64,000 nucleotides of DNA from Planctomycetota bacterium (GCA_024279275.1 JAJRRS010000019.1:1-64000); one strand, 5' to 3'; positions 41,831-51,057 are shown, numbered from the stretch's first letter. A program made the numbers and translations. The notes: a model not told the origin generated them from the sequence alone.

Positions 41831-42760
41831 TCAGTGCATCTCTGCCGCGACGGTGCCGACCCCGTTTCGGTAGTAGTTAAACGTCACGTTCGGGTGGTCG
41901 GCCAGCAGCGACATCGGCACGGACGAGTCGGGGATCTTCTTGGAGATCATCAACGCGGTGAGCCTGATCCCAAACGGGTTGTCATGGTGGCCGGGGTGCC
42001 AGATGCTGACGCGGTCGGTTTTCCATGTCTCGATCGGGCCGACGGTCGCGGCGGTGGTGGGGACCTGTGGGACGTAGCCGCCGCCGGACGTGCGTGCGTT
42101 CTGTATGACGGTCATCGGGTGCAGGTCGGTGATGCGCGTCCCCAGCTTGCGGTATTCCTGCGGTGGTGGCGGGTTGTCTTTCCATTCGCCTTCGCGTTTA
42201 GGTGGGTCGTTGAATGCCCAGTGTTTGACCTCGCCTTGGCCGCCCTGCATCACCAGGCAACGCGCCTCGTCATAGCTCTTGATGTACTCGGTCAGGTCGC
42301 CGGTGGGGAAGTGGATGTTGGATTCGGGCATCCGAAGCTCGGGTCGTATCTTGTCGAAGCACATCTGCATATCTGCGCGTGCGAACGATAGCGGATGATC
42401 GGTCGATACGACCTTGCCGTCTTCGACCCACTCATCCATGCCCCAGAAGTGGGCGTCGTGGAGCTTGATATCAAGTGCGTTGACGATCCGCGGGACCAGG
42501 GGCAGTTGCTCGGTTGGGCCGATCGGGCCACATATACCTGTGGGGTTGTCGGGGGTCGCCTGTCGCCAAGCTTCGACGTACTCCAACGCCTCGGCCAGGT
42601 AGAACTCTTCGAGCGTGTCGAAGAAGTGGACCTCGAAGCCTTCACGCGAAAGTTGTAACAGGCCGTCGATGTCCAGCTTCGCTGCGTCTTCCAGGATCTC
42701 ATTGTCGAGGGTTGTGTAGTCCCACCACTGGGGGGCGACTTTACTGATCGGGCGTGCCAT
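41831..42760 (-). CDS. NagB-like glucosamine-6-phosphate deaminase/isomerase family
   Basis: This 309-residue protein resembles Nag[64 protein letters not shown] (the NMDEY region), [14 protein letters not shown] and [40 protein letters not shown] (matching RTRIKTLT...YALTVGVGTLL). In the active-site loop GGVGNDGHIAFNEP of NagB the aspartate corresponds to Val here and the Glu to Asp, while His is kept. The reaction may therefore differ or the substrate may be unphosphorylated. A GGAG site precedes the ATG. It lies 26 bases after the PIG-L deacetylase. Confidence 0.78.
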   Translation of the reverse strand: MARPISKVAPQWWDYTTLDNEILEDAAKLDIDGLLQLSREGFEVHFFDTLEEFYLAEALEYVEAWRQATPDNPTGICGPIGPTEQLPLVPRIVNALDIKLHDAHFWGMDEWVEDGKVVSTDHPLSFARADMQMCFDKIRPELRMPESNIHFPTGDLTEYIKSYDEARCLVMQGGQGEVKHWAFNDPPKREGEWKDNPPPPQEYRKLGTRITDLHPMTVIQNARTSGGGYVPQVPTTAATVGPIETWKTDRVSIWHPGHHDNPFGIRLTALMISKKIPDSSVPMSLLADHPNVTFNYYRNGVGTVAAEMH

Positions 42761-42786
42761 GACTGACTCCGTGTGTGCTTAACAAT

Positions 42787-43536
42787 TTAACCGCTGATGT
42801 TTTGCAACAGTTCATTCAACAGGTCGTTACTTGGGAAGGCGTGTCCACGGTGCTGGACAAAAGCCTCGGCGTAGGTCGTATTGGCGGATTTGCCGCGCAG
42901 GGCGCTGTGCCGTTTCATCGACTCGATGTACTCATCCATCCCGTGATGCGCACGTAGCCATTCACGCTGGCTGGCATGGCAGGCAAGCATCTGTGTCTTG
43001 CGTTGCATCTGATCCGTGATATCGATCAGCGTCGTAGGCTCCACCACGTTCCCCGCGTGATCGATCGCATCGATGGGGTCGCAGTAGTACAGGTGCGGAA
43101 CGACCGAGCCATCTTTGAGTGGTAACTTTGAGGCGTTGGGGATCGAGTAGGCAAACGCCGCGCTCCGTGCCAGGAGGTGAGTCTGCTCATGATCGAGCAT
43201 GTAGTCCAAACGCGGATGAGTTAGTACCAGTGACGGGGCGATCTCTCTTAACAGGCCGATCGCTTTTCGGTTGCTGTCGTGATCGAAAATAATATCGGTA
43301 TCACGTTCGCCCAGGCAGTGGTAGGTCGCACCGATCAATTCCGCGGCGGCGGTCGCCTCTTTGTGGCGGGTGCGTGCGATCTCGTCCGGAGGTAGCGTTG
43401 CCGACCCGCAATCCCCCATCACCGACGTAGCAATATGCACGTCCCAGCCAAGTTCGGCCAGCCGGATCAGAGTCCCGGCGCACAGCATCTCTGCATCGTC
43501 GGGATGGGCTAAAAGCGTAAGAACAGTCTTGTTCAT
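42787..43536 (-). CDS. PIG-L family N-acetyl-sugar deacetylase
   Basis: This 249-residue zinc enzyme removes N-acetyl groups from N-acetylglucosamine-type sugars. The N-terminal TVLTLLAHPDDAEMLCAGTLIRLAELGW (HPDDAE zinc/catalytic motif), IARTRHKEATAAAELIGA and the second zinc region LVLTHPRLDYMLDHEQTHLLAR (HPxxDYxxDHxxTxxL) are present. The ATG overlaps the end of the 78-residue membrane protein (43533-43536), so it is coupled to the transporter genes. With the NagB-like gene next to it, the pair should deacetylate then deaminate an imported N-acetyl-amino sugar. Confidence 0.9.
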   Translation of the reverse strand: MNKTVLTLLAHPDDAEMLCAGTLIRLAELGWDVHIATSVMGDCGSATLPPDEIARTRHKEATAAAELIGATYHCLGERDTDIIFDHDSNRKAIGLLREIAPSLVLTHPRLDYMLDHEQTHLLARSAAFAYSIPNASKLPLKDGSVVPHLYYCDPIDAIDHAGNVVEPTTLIDITDQMQRKTQMLACHASQREWLRAHHGMDEYIESMKRHSALRGKSANTTYAEAFVQHRGHAFPSNDLLNELLQNISG

Positions 43537-43769
43537 CCGCCTGTTTTCCCTGTATCGCCCGGCTCCTGCGCGACCACCCGCCCATCGTCCGTCTCATCGA
43601 CGTCCTCTTCACTTAAGGCATTGAACAGGAACCTCAGATCAAACACGCCACCGACAATCACAACCAGCGTGAATAGCACGCACAGTATTGCACTGACCGT
43701 GACGAACCAATAAACAAATGGCGACCAGAAGCCAAGCTCGGGATCAAACTGGATAAACAGCTCGCTCAT
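43533..43769 (-). CDS. Small membrane protein, putative SSS companion subunit
   Basis: This 78-residue protein has one strong transmembrane helix (about 19-42, FVYWFVTVSAILCVLFTLVVIVGG) followed by an acidic tail (LSEEDVDETDDGRVVAQE). It overlaps both neighbours by four bases (ATGA at 43766-43769 and 43533-43536), so it is locked between the symporter and the deacetylase. Short helices of this kind accompany some SSS permeases as assembly or regulatory subunits. No family name can be given. Confidence 0.7.
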   Translation of the reverse strand: MSELFIQFDPELGFWSPFVYWFVTVSAILCVLFTLVVIVGGVFDLRFLFNALSEEDVDETDDGRVVAQEPGDTGKTGG

Positions 43770-45343
43770 GACGTTTGCCCCTTGTTCATTTCCTTGACGA
43801 TCTTACCCAGATCCCAGTATTTTGTTGGTTTGCTCGACATCAGGGAGAGGACGATCATCAGAACGATCGCTGTAATGAAGGTCGTAAACGCGCTGGTCTG
43901 GGGAAGCCAGAAGTATTCATTCGAGTCATGGCCCCGGGCCTGCCAGACCTGCCTCGCCGCCAGGTCGGTCAACGGAACGATCAGGCACGTCAACACGGAA
44001 GCGTATGCGCCGGCAATGGAAGCCCTCTTCCAGTACATCCCAAACAGCATCGCAATCCCCGTGCCACAGATCACGGTCGCGCAGCTCCAGAGAAACTCCC
44101 AGATCGGCATCGTCGGGGTATAGATCAAGCCGAACAGAAAGAACAGCACGCAGAGGATGATGATCGTCAAGCGGACCGCCATGATGTGGGCACGTGGAGA
44201 AAATGGTTTTTTCTTGAAGGGGCAGATGCAGTCGTTGACGATTGAGGTTGACCAGCTAAGGATGTACTGATCCGTGGTGGATATGTCTGCGAACAGCAGG
44301 CTCGCCAGCAGCAGCCCCATCAGGACGGGGCCGACGTGTTGTGCGAGGAAGTAAGGTGTGGCCATCGAACTCCAAACCGTATCGGAGACCTCAACCCCAG
44401 GTGGCTGTGTCGGGCCCATCATCGCAAGTGCGGCGACGCCGAATCCGATGATCACAAACGTCCTGCCGCTGCCGAAGAGCGACCCGACGAGGTAGGAAAG
44501 CGAGACGGTCTTGGGCCGATCCATGGCGGCGTATTTTTGCAGGTACGGGCCGTAGGAGAACTGCAGGAGGATGCTCATGAGGATCATCCAGGCGAACCAG
44601 ATCACGTTATACCCCCCCGCTTCGCCGGTAAACGGGTAGACCGCCGACAGGCCGTGATTCGTCTCGAGCGAGGACCAGAGTTCCTGCACACCGATCTTCC
44701 GGATCAACTCAAATCCGAGCCAGTACAGCGACACCATGATGATGATCATCTGGAAGAAGTTCGTGACGATGAGCGTGATGTATCCGCCGAGGAATGTAAA
44801 GATGCATGCGCAGGTCAGCAAGATGCCCATAATTACCCAGTCGCTCCTGACGGCGACGTCACCGAGCATAAACGCCACTTCTGGCGCACCGATCAGCACG
44901 CGGAGGAATCCCGCGCCGATGATCGGAAAGACACACATCTGCAACACCCCGGCGAACGAATTGAAGAAGCCGGACATGATGCGGAGTCGTTTGTCATACC
45001 GCATCTCGATGTACTGAGGCACGCTCATCGCCTTGGAGGCGCGGAAGCGTTCGATCCCGAACCCAAAGACGCCGAACAGTGGCACCATGATCATCATGCT
45101 CATAATCGCGATGAGGACGAATCCGAATCCTCGCATGTAGCCCTGCTCGCATGTGCCAACGATGGTGACCAGCCCGATCTCGCCAGCGATCCCGGCACCC
45201 ATCCCCAGCCATACCCGGACCTTCCGCCCGGAGACGAGGTAATCGGCGACGCTGCGGCACTTGCCGTTGATCCACACCGCCATCGCCAGCAGCGCTAGAA
45301 AGAGAACGCCAAGAATGGTCCAGTCTATCGAGGCTACATTCAT
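43766..45343 (-). CDS. Sodium:solute symporter (SSS family)
   Basis: A 525-residue permease with about 13 helices. NGKCRSVADYLVSGRKVRVWLGMGAGIAGEIGLVTIVGTCEQGY is the SSS start, SKAMSVPQYIEMRYDKRLRIMSGFFNSFAGVLQ follows, and LLASLLFADISTTDQYILSWSTSIVNDCI is the conserved sodium-site stretch. It is the first gene of the tightest operon in the window, driving uptake of the sugar handled by the PIG-L, NagB-like and AGE enzymes. SSS includes the SiaT sialic-acid transporters, but no residue pattern here proves that substrate. Confidence 0.88.
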   Translation of the reverse strand: MNVASIDWTILGVLFLALLAMAVWINGKCRSVADYLVSGRKVRVWLGMGAGIAGEIGLVTIVGTCEQGYMRGFGFVLIAIMSMMIMVPLFGVFGFGIERFRASKAMSVPQYIEMRYDKRLRIMSGFFNSFAGVLQMCVFPIIGAGFLRVLIGAPEVAFMLGDVAVRSDWVIMGILLTCACIFTFLGGYITLIVTNFFQMIIIMVSLYWLGFELIRKIGVQELWSSLETNHGLSAVYPFTGEAGGYNVIWFAWMILMSILLQFSYGPYLQKYAAMDRPKTVSLSYLVGSLFGSGRTFVIIGFGVAALAMMGPTQPPGVEVSDTVWSSMATPYFLAQHVGPVLMGLLLASLLFADISTTDQYILSWSTSIVNDCICPFKKKPFSPRAHIMAVRLTIIILCVLFFLFGLIYTPTMPIWEFLWSCATVICGTGIAMLFGMYWKRASIAGAYASVLTCLIVPLTDLAARQVWQARGHDSNEYFWLPQTSAFTTFITAIVLMIVLSLMSSKPTKYWDLGKIVKEMNKGQTS

Positions 45344-45454
45344 ACGTTCGTCTCGTTTGGAGTACTTAGGGCAAGGCTCAGTACGCCCCGTGTTGACCTG
45401 CTCGCACTATGTTTACTCGTAGGATTTGACACCGCAAGCGCGAAATCAATCGCC

Positions 45455-47269
45455 TTATTTCAAAGGCTCAGGGAAGGCGGCATCGTTATAGAACGGCCCC
45501 TTGCCGAAGAACGCCGCCACCGCCGTATCGAACTCGGCGATCCGGTAGATGATGATCCCGTCGGCGCCGGCCTGCCGCTGGATCGCGACGCGGTCGGCCC
45601 ACTGCGAGATCGTCCACTTGCGGTGCAACTCCGGCATCCCGCCGATCGCGGGGATGTACACAGCCTTGTTCGCCCGACAGACCTCGAGCTGGCTTGCGAG
45701 TATGTCGGTATCCGCTGAGACATCGTCGTAGTTCATCGGCGAGGCGTAATCGACCCACTTCGACGAGACCGCCCAGTTCTGTGCGTACTCGTCCCGGGCC
45801 ATATCCAGATCCGAGATCAGGCAGGCCATGATCGTCGTGTCGGGGTCAGCGGCCTTCACGGTGTCTCTGACCTGCTTGATGATCCGTCCCACGGTTTCGT
45901 AGCGGTACTCCTGAATCTTTGCCCAGGCCTCCGCGTCGCCGTAGAGGTTTTCGTGCTCAAGGATATCGATCCCATATTTTGCAAGGATGTTCTGACGATT
46001 AATTTCGTCGTAGTTCAGGGAGTTAGGCGTTGGGTAACGGATGTAATCCAGCCCGATGCCGTCCATGTTGTAGCCCGCCAGTTCCTTGTAGACCTCGAGG
46101 ATAAACGCGACAACTTCCGGGTTGGCGGGATCGGGGAAGGTCGGCATGTTGGCGTCGGGGCCTTTTGCGAACCATTCAGGATGCTTCTCGTAGATCGACC
46201 CGGGCAGGACTTTCGGGCTGCTTGTGCCGTAGAACGGGGCGTAGTAGCCGAACACCTTGATCCCGCGCTTGTGTGCGGCGTCGATGAAGTAGGTTAGTGC
46301 GTCGAAGTCTTCCCAACCCGGCTCGACCGGCAGCAGGTCGGAGTGGTAATTCACGGACATCCACGAACCGAAGGACAGGTAGACCGCGTTGCAGCCGGTC
46401 AGTTCGATCTTGTCGAGGTAGGCATCGCTGCCGGCTTTGGTCCGGCCCATGCCGTGGTAGATCATCTGGGCCTCGACCGTTTTGTCGGACATGGCCTGAG
46501 GGTACATCGCGGCCCAGGCCTCGTGGCTGAGCATCTTCGCAGCCGAATGCCAGTGGCTTGTCGCCGACCCGATATCCGGCGGGTCCTGCGCCAGCGCCGC
46601 GTCGGCCTTGTCCAGCCAGCCCAGGCAACGGTCGACCGAGTCATCCACCCGTCCGACCCGATCCAACTGCGTGCGCAGGTCGTCGATCTTATTCGCCAAC
46701 ACCGATTTGTCGGAGAGGGACAAGTCTGTGGTGAGGGAAACGTCATCGACGTAGACACGCCCACGGGAGAACTTCCCAAGGATTGATATCTGGATTTTTT
46801 CGATCTCATCGCTACTCAGTGCACCACCGTTGACCGAGACCCGTACCCAGTCGTCGGTGCCGGGTTTGATCCGTACAAAGAAGTGCGTCGTAGCGGAGTA
46901 CGGCTTGTCTTTGTAGATAATGTGGCCGTAGAGCGTGGCGTAGTCGCCCCTACCTAGAAACAGGTCGTCGGTCTTGATCATCGCGCTCAGCAGCCAAGGC
47001 CCCTTCCCCGGAGAAGTCACGTCCTGCCGCCACATCCTTTCGACACCGTCGCCGACCATCATCCCGCTAAGTTTGCCGGAGTAGTGGATCGGGGAGAACG
47101 CCAGGGGCTGGTACTGATGATGCGTCTGGGTCCAGGCATCAGGGAGGGCCCGGTTGTCGGACGACTCGTGTTCCAGCCCGCCGTTCTGGATGAGGTTGCC
47201 CCCTGCGAAGACCTGCGTCCCCCACAATGTGGAAAGTGCCAGAATGAACAGGACGGTGTAGTGCCGCAT
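45455..47269 (-). CDS. GHL10 glycoside-hydrolase-like protein with N-terminal jellyroll domain, secreted
   Basis: This 604-residue protein has a signal peptide (TVLFILALSTLWGTQVFA|GG), a carbohydrate-binding-like jellyroll (about 25-190: NLIQNGGLEHESSDNRALPDAW, VTSPGKGPWLLSAMIKTDDLF, FSRGRVYVDDVSL) and a helical spacer. The barrel has MTELTGCNAVYLSFGSW-like opening, RGIKVFGYYAPFYGTSSPKVLPGSIYEKHPEWFA, MDGIGLDYIRYPTPNSLNYD (GHL10 signature), TTIMACLISDLD and WVDYASPMNYDD. It resembles the GHL10 half of the NHL-GHL10 protein at 27.5-29.4 kb. A consensus promoter and shared 19-bp motif lie about 70 bases upstream. GGAG precedes the ATG. Confidence 0.85.
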   Translation of the reverse strand: MRHYTVLFILALSTLWGTQVFAGGNLIQNGGLEHESSDNRALPDAWTQTHHQYQPLAFSPIHYSGKLSGMMVGDGVERMWRQDVTSPGKGPWLLSAMIKTDDLFLGRGDYATLYGHIIYKDKPYSATTHFFVRIKPGTDDWVRVSVNGGALSSDEIEKIQISILGKFSRGRVYVDDVSLTTDLSLSDKSVLANKIDDLRTQLDRVGRVDDSVDRCLGWLDKADAALAQDPPDIGSATSHWHSAAKMLSHEAWAAMYPQAMSDKTVEAQMIYHGMGRTKAGSDAYLDKIELTGCNAVYLSFGSWMSVNYHSDLLPVEPGWEDFDALTYFIDAAHKRGIKVFGYYAPFYGTSSPKVLPGSIYEKHPEWFAKGPDANMPTFPDPANPEVVAFILEVYKELAGYNMDGIGLDYIRYPTPNSLNYDEINRQNILAKYGIDILEHENLYGDAEAWAKIQEYRYETVGRIIKQVRDTVKAADPDTTIMACLISDLDMARDEYAQNWAVSSKWVDYASPMNYDDVSADTDILASQLEVCRANKAVYIPAIGGMPELHRKWTISQWADRVAIQRQAGADGIIIYRIAEFDTAVAAFFGKGPFYNDAAFPEPLK

Positions 47270-47339
47270 AATGTTGCTCCAGTGGCCTGATCTGTGGCCG
47301 GTGACATTGTTTAGTCTATTTTCGTAGGTCAGACTGGTT

Positions 47340-47369
47340 TATTAAACACATAAACTAATGTATTGTCAA
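47340..47369 (-). promoter_or_regulatory. Consensus promoter carrying the shared 19-bp motif
   Basis: On the minus strand TTGACA (47369-47364) and TTTAAT (47346-47341) are exactly 17 bases apart. The motif TATTAAACACATAAACTAA (47340-47358 on the plus strand) covers the -10 box and most of the spacer, so a protein bound there would block or position polymerase. It reads into the GHL10 gene starting at 47269. GTTTAT and ATAAAC arms 7 bases apart lie inside it. Confidence 0.7.
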
Positions 47370-47416
47370 GCCCGTATAATGACATGCCCCACATGCGGGA
47401 AAAGTCCGCGGCAGGG

Positions 47417-48769
47417 TCAGGGGATTTCTTTGTAGAGGTGGACACGGATGTTGTTTTCACCCGGCTCGGCAGGAACGTCGTGGTGGTATTCGACCCAGAC
47501 CGGCTCGCCAGGACCCGGCGTGTCCAGCAGGTGGATCGTCCCGGACTCCGCATCGTACCCCCCGCCGTACTCGTAGTCCGCGACCGCCGGCGTGCCCGGG
47601 CGGTGCTCGGTGTTGCCGATATTGATCGACGTGGTCAGCCAATCTCCACCGAAGTATGCGTCGAGGTAGAGGTTGTACCGCACCCGCCGACCGAGATGCT
47701 TTGCGAGTAATTCATGATCGCGTTCATCGATCACCCCGTCGTTATTGAGGTCAAACGTGCTGTCGTAGCCACGGTAGCCCCTGTCGTCAGAATCCACCGC
47801 GTTTTCCAAGCCGTACCCCACCTGGCCCATTGCCTGTTTCGTTCCGAGGCGTTCTTCCAACAGGTCCATCTGGGTTTGGCCTACGACATCAAAATTCTGG
47901 GCAAGTATTTGGATGTCGGTTTCGTACACACGGCTTGGGGCCGTGCGCGTCGGGAAGCGCATCATCCCCAGTTTCGGTTCGTCGATTGGGATCAGCCAAT
48001 CTTCGCGTAGCCGATCGGTGTCGACGCATTCCCCGGACCCGTGATCGAACATGGATGAGTCTTTGGCCTCTAAAGGAGTCACCGCATACATCCCGTAGCA
48101 CTGCACGACCGGCGTGCGCGGGGCGATGGCATAGACGCCATTAAGCATCGTAATCTTCTGGATGATGCGTCGTGTGTAAAGGTTAGGCCCGGTCTTGTCG
48201 GCGTTGGCCCAGACACCACGAACGGCACTGTTTGGCAGTGGGTAGTGGACGTTGCCCTCGATCGTTTGACTGATCGGTGTGTGACAGACACGGACGGTCT
48301 TGCCGTCGGCGTTGTCTGTCGTCGCCTGTTCGAGTTGGATGTGTTTGTGGAAGTGTGTCTGAAGATGCCCATGTGTCATGTCCCATGTGTACTCATGGGT
48401 GTAGAGCCCGTGGTCGGCAACGGGGTAGCACAGCAGGGTGTGCGACACGGCCCAGCGTGGTTGGCCGACGGGGTACTCGACCCGTGGGTCGCATGGATAA
48501 AGCCCGCCGTCTGTAAACAGATCGTCCTTTTGGTGCAGATCATCCTGCCAGTCAACCCGCCCGGTGTTGGGATCGCACAGAGCGCCGGGGAAGAAGGTCG
48601 TATTACCGTCACCGCTGAGTGTGATGCTAAGACACTTAGCGTTCCCCCACCGCTTCTTGTGGACGCGCCAGCCTTGCGGCGTCCAGATCCCCATCCAAGT
48701 GGACGGGTTATGGATGATGTTCGGCTCGTAGAGACGCTCGGGGGTTGGGCGGGGCTGGGTGGCATTCAT
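47417..48769 (-). CDS. Uncharacterised protein with an EF-hand/dockerin-like segment
   Basis: This 450-residue protein is not recognised. It opens with NPSTWMGIWTPQGWRVHKKRWGNAKC and has a long beta-rich body with many His, Trp and Asp residues (THEYTWDMTHGHLQTHFHKHIQLEQ). Near residue 345 is STFDLNNDGVIDERDHELLAKHLG, an EF-hand-like calcium loop as in dockerins, followed by ADYEYGGGYDAESGTIHLLDTPGPG. No signal peptide is present, so it may be cytoplasmic in spite of the calcium loop, or secreted by another route. It lies 145 bases from the GHL10 gene on the same strand. Confidence 0.55.
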   Translation of the reverse strand: MNATQPRPTPERLYEPNIIHNPSTWMGIWTPQGWRVHKKRWGNAKCLSITLSGDGNTTFFPGALCDPNTGRVDWQDDLHQKDDLFTDGGLYPCDPRVEYPVGQPRWAVSHTLLCYPVADHGLYTHEYTWDMTHGHLQTHFHKHIQLEQATTDNADGKTVRVCHTPISQTIEGNVHYPLPNSAVRGVWANADKTGPNLYTRRIIQKITMLNGVYAIAPRTPVVQCYGMYAVTPLEAKDSSMFDHGSGECVDTDRLREDWLIPIDEPKLGMMRFPTRTAPSRVYETDIQILAQNFDVVGQTQMDLLEERLGTKQAMGQVGYGLENAVDSDDRGYRGYDSTFDLNNDGVIDERDHELLAKHLGRRVRYNLYLDAYFGGDWLTTSINIGNTEHRPGTPAVADYEYGGGYDAESGTIHLLDTPGPGEPVWVEYHHDVPAEPGENNIRVHLYKEIP

Positions 48770-48861
48770 CCATATGTCTCAGGAGCCGATAGCATCCGTT
48801 ACACCTGCAGTCATTGAGTTTAGAATCATAGATCCGATGGATGCGGTGCGGCGACAGAGGA

Positions 48862-50940
48862 CTACCGTTGGCGCCGACGGAGCGACAAGCCCCACGAAAC
48901 CGCGAGCAACGCCATCGTCCCAGGCTCGGGGATATTCGCCGAGGCTTCGCCCGGTGGGGTGCCGGCGTTCCAGTTGCCCAGCACGATATTCAGGTCTGCG
49001 ATGCCCACGAAGTTGTCACCACTGGGATCCGCCAGTGGATTGCCCGGCGGGACGTTCTGATTCCAGGCTCCAAGGACGATGTTCAGGTCGGAAATCCCAA
49101 CGAACCCGTCGCCATCGAGGTCTCCAACCAGTGGAGGCGCCAGCCCGGCGAAGCGAAGGAAGTCCACCTCGAAGATCCCGTTATCTGCGGCGACCCGGTC
49201 CCCAAAGATCAGCCCGTCGAACGCGCTGGCGGCGAGGGATTGTGTCAGTATCGGCGTGACCCAGTCACCATCGACGAACAATGAAGCGCGTATCTGTCCC
49301 CCCGCCGACGCATCGGGCTGGATGATTAGCCGATACAAGTGCCAGTCGAGTGTCGAGAACGCGCCGTCGGTATAGGTCAACGCACCGCCTGCACCGAATC
49401 CGCCTCCGAGGATGACCTCAGAAGAGCCGTTCAGACTCAGTGTGAGCGACCCGTTGGAACCATCGCCGATCACCAGGCTCGCTGCGCCGGCATCGGTCGA
49501 TGTATTGCCGACGCGAGCCCGGATATCCACCACGATACCGTCCTGAAAACTCAGCGGGTTCCACACCGAGTCGCTTCCCAGAAGCCGGTAGTTCAGGAGA
49601 TTGCTGGGCCCGCTGGTGCCGGTCTCAAAGCGCATATAGTCCTGCCCCAACTCGGCCCAGAGCCTGACGCTGGTCGAACCTATCGAGCCTGCCAGCCACG
49701 GCGTCGATGTTGCGTCCGGTGTCACGTCGCCGTGGTATTCAAGCGCCCAGGGGTAATCCTCGGTGACAGGGACGGACGTTATGTTCAAGGTTGCCGAGAT
49801 AAGGTTTGCCGATTGATCGTTGTCGTAGACATAACCGGACGGCACGGAGCCGTTCCAAGCCGGCGGGTAGAAGCCAGACTGATCGTAGATGTATGAATAA
49901 CGCCCATCACTTAGCCGACGCATCTCGGTGTGACCGCTGCCGGGGCCTTGATAGATGATGGTGGGTTCGCTCCACCGTGTGCCGGTCGGGTCGGCGAACA
50001 TCACTTTTGCGCCGTACCGGCCGTAGGTCATCGCAACGCCGCCGTCGTCGAGCTTCTTAATCAGCGGGAACGACCCGGAGACACCCAGCATCTTCGCCGT
50101 GGTCCAGGTCGATCCCTGGTCTGATGACTTGGCCCAGAAAATCGAGGGCGTCGTCAGATTGACGTTGGTGCTGGGGAAGGTTTGCCCGGTGCGGAATACG
50201 GCCAGCAGGTCGCCGTTGTCGAGTTTCAACAATGAAGTTTCGGTCGGACCCTCCGGTCCCATGTTCAGGTTCAGGCCAGACACGAACGGGGAGATGGTAC
50301 TCTTGCGTGTCCAGTTGATGCCCTGGTTGGTACTCTCGAAAAGGATATTCTCAAAAACGGACTCCCCCGCACGCTTGCCGTAGGCCGGCATCAGCCAAGT
50401 CCCGCCACCGGCATCGACGATATCTCCGAAGGCTCCGCTGACCACGGTATACGCCACGCCGTTCGTGTCATAACTGGTCAAGCCTGCAACCCAACTCACT
50501 CCGCCGTTGGTGCTGGTATAGCTGGAGTTAAGAAATGAGGTCATCCCCGCCGGGTCGGTGGTACTGGAGCCGACGGAGAAACCCCGGCTGAACTGTCCCG
50601 CCGGTTTGACGATCTGTATCTGCCCGCCATTGATCACGCTGGTTGATGTGGACCAGGTCTGTCCGTCGTCGGTACTGATCGCCTGCTTGCCGAACTGCAA
50701 GCCGCTCTGGGTCTGACCACCCGTGTAAGTCGCCATGAGCGCACCATCGGCACGCTGTTGCAGGTAGGGGAAGTTCAGGTGCGCCTTGAAGCCCGGGCCG
50801 GTGCTGTCGGCCATCGTGATCGTATCGGCGACGATCAGGCTGTCGATCGCAACGTTGTAGGTTGGTCCCTCGGCTGCGAGCGCGGCAACGGGCATTGCGA
50901 CGGAGGCTGAGATACACAATGCAAGGATGCGATGGGTCAT
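48862..50940 (-). CDS. Secreted sialidase-type BNR protein with dockerin and PEP-CTERM
   Basis: This 692-residue protein has a signal peptide (LALCISASVAMPVAALA|AEG). A six-bladed sialidase-like propeller (about 25-400) carries Asp-box turns STDDGQTW, STNGGVSW, STNQGINW and SSDQGSTW, with GPTETSLLKLDNGDLLAVFR and SLPRR-like strand blocks. A lectin-like jellyroll follows (about 400-610), then two calcium-loop dockerin-like repeats (GDLDGDGFVGISDLN, DPSGDNFVGIADLN) and a PEP-CTERM tail (NIPEPGTMALLAVSWGLSLRRRQR). Exosortase would cut the tail and fix the protein outside the cell. Substrate could be sialylated glycans or any acidic sugar; Asp boxes alone do not prove sialidase activity. Confidence 0.8.
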   Translation of the reverse strand: MTHRILALCISASVAMPVAALAAEGPTYNVAIDSLIVADTITMADSTGPGFKAHLNFPYLQQRADGALMATYTGGQTQSGLQFGKQAISTDDGQTWSTSTSVINGGQIQIVKPAGQFSRGFSVGSSTTDPAGMTSFLNSSYTSTNGGVSWVAGLTSYDTNGVAYTVVSGAFGDIVDAGGGTWLMPAYGKRAGESVFENILFESTNQGINWTRKSTISPFVSGLNLNMGPEGPTETSLLKLDNGDLLAVFRTGQTFPSTNVNLTTPSIFWAKSSDQGSTWTTAKMLGVSGSFPLIKKLDDGGVAMTYGRYGAKVMFADPTGTRWSEPTIIYQGPGSGHTEMRRLSDGRYSYIYDQSGFYPPAWNGSVPSGYVYDNDQSANLISATLNITSVPVTEDYPWALEYHGDVTPDATSTPWLAGSIGSTSVRLWAELGQDYMRFETGTSGPSNLLNYRLLGSDSVWNPLSFQDGIVVDIRARVGNTSTDAGAASLVIGDGSNGSLTLSLNGSSEVILGGGFGAGGALTYTDGAFSTLDWHLYRLIIQPDASAGGQIRASLFVDGDWVTPILTQSLAASAFDGLIFGDRVAADNGIFEVDFLRFAGLAPPLVGDLDGDGFVGISDLNIVLGAWNQNVPPGNPLADPSGDNFVGIADLNIVLGNWNAGTPPGEASANIPEPGTMALLAVSWGLSLRRRQR

Positions 50941-51029
50941 GGATAATACACCTGTACTGCTGTGTTGTGATGCCCGCGCCGTAACATTAAGGCCCGCCCG
51001 TGGAGCCGCGACGGGTCGTTCGGAAAAGG

Positions 51030-51057
51030 CCGGCGCCCGTCGCTAAACGGACGCCGG
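51030..51057 (-). terminator. Stem-loop downstream of the FG-GAP gene
   Basis: CCGGCGCCCGT (51030-51040) and ACGGACGCCGG (51047-51057) form an 11-bp stem with one mismatch around a CGCTAA loop. On the minus strand it is followed by CCTTTTCC, a short T-run. It lies 30 bases beyond the FG-GAP gene. The loop repeats the CGCTAAACGG phrase of the repeats near 322 and 1454. Confidence 0.55.

Noticed and set aside
44336-45298. A 320-codon open frame antisense to the sodium symporter
   Set aside because: It is the complement of a clear SSS permease; its protein is low-complexity His/Asp/Arg and shows no domain. GC-rich genes commonly leave such frames open.
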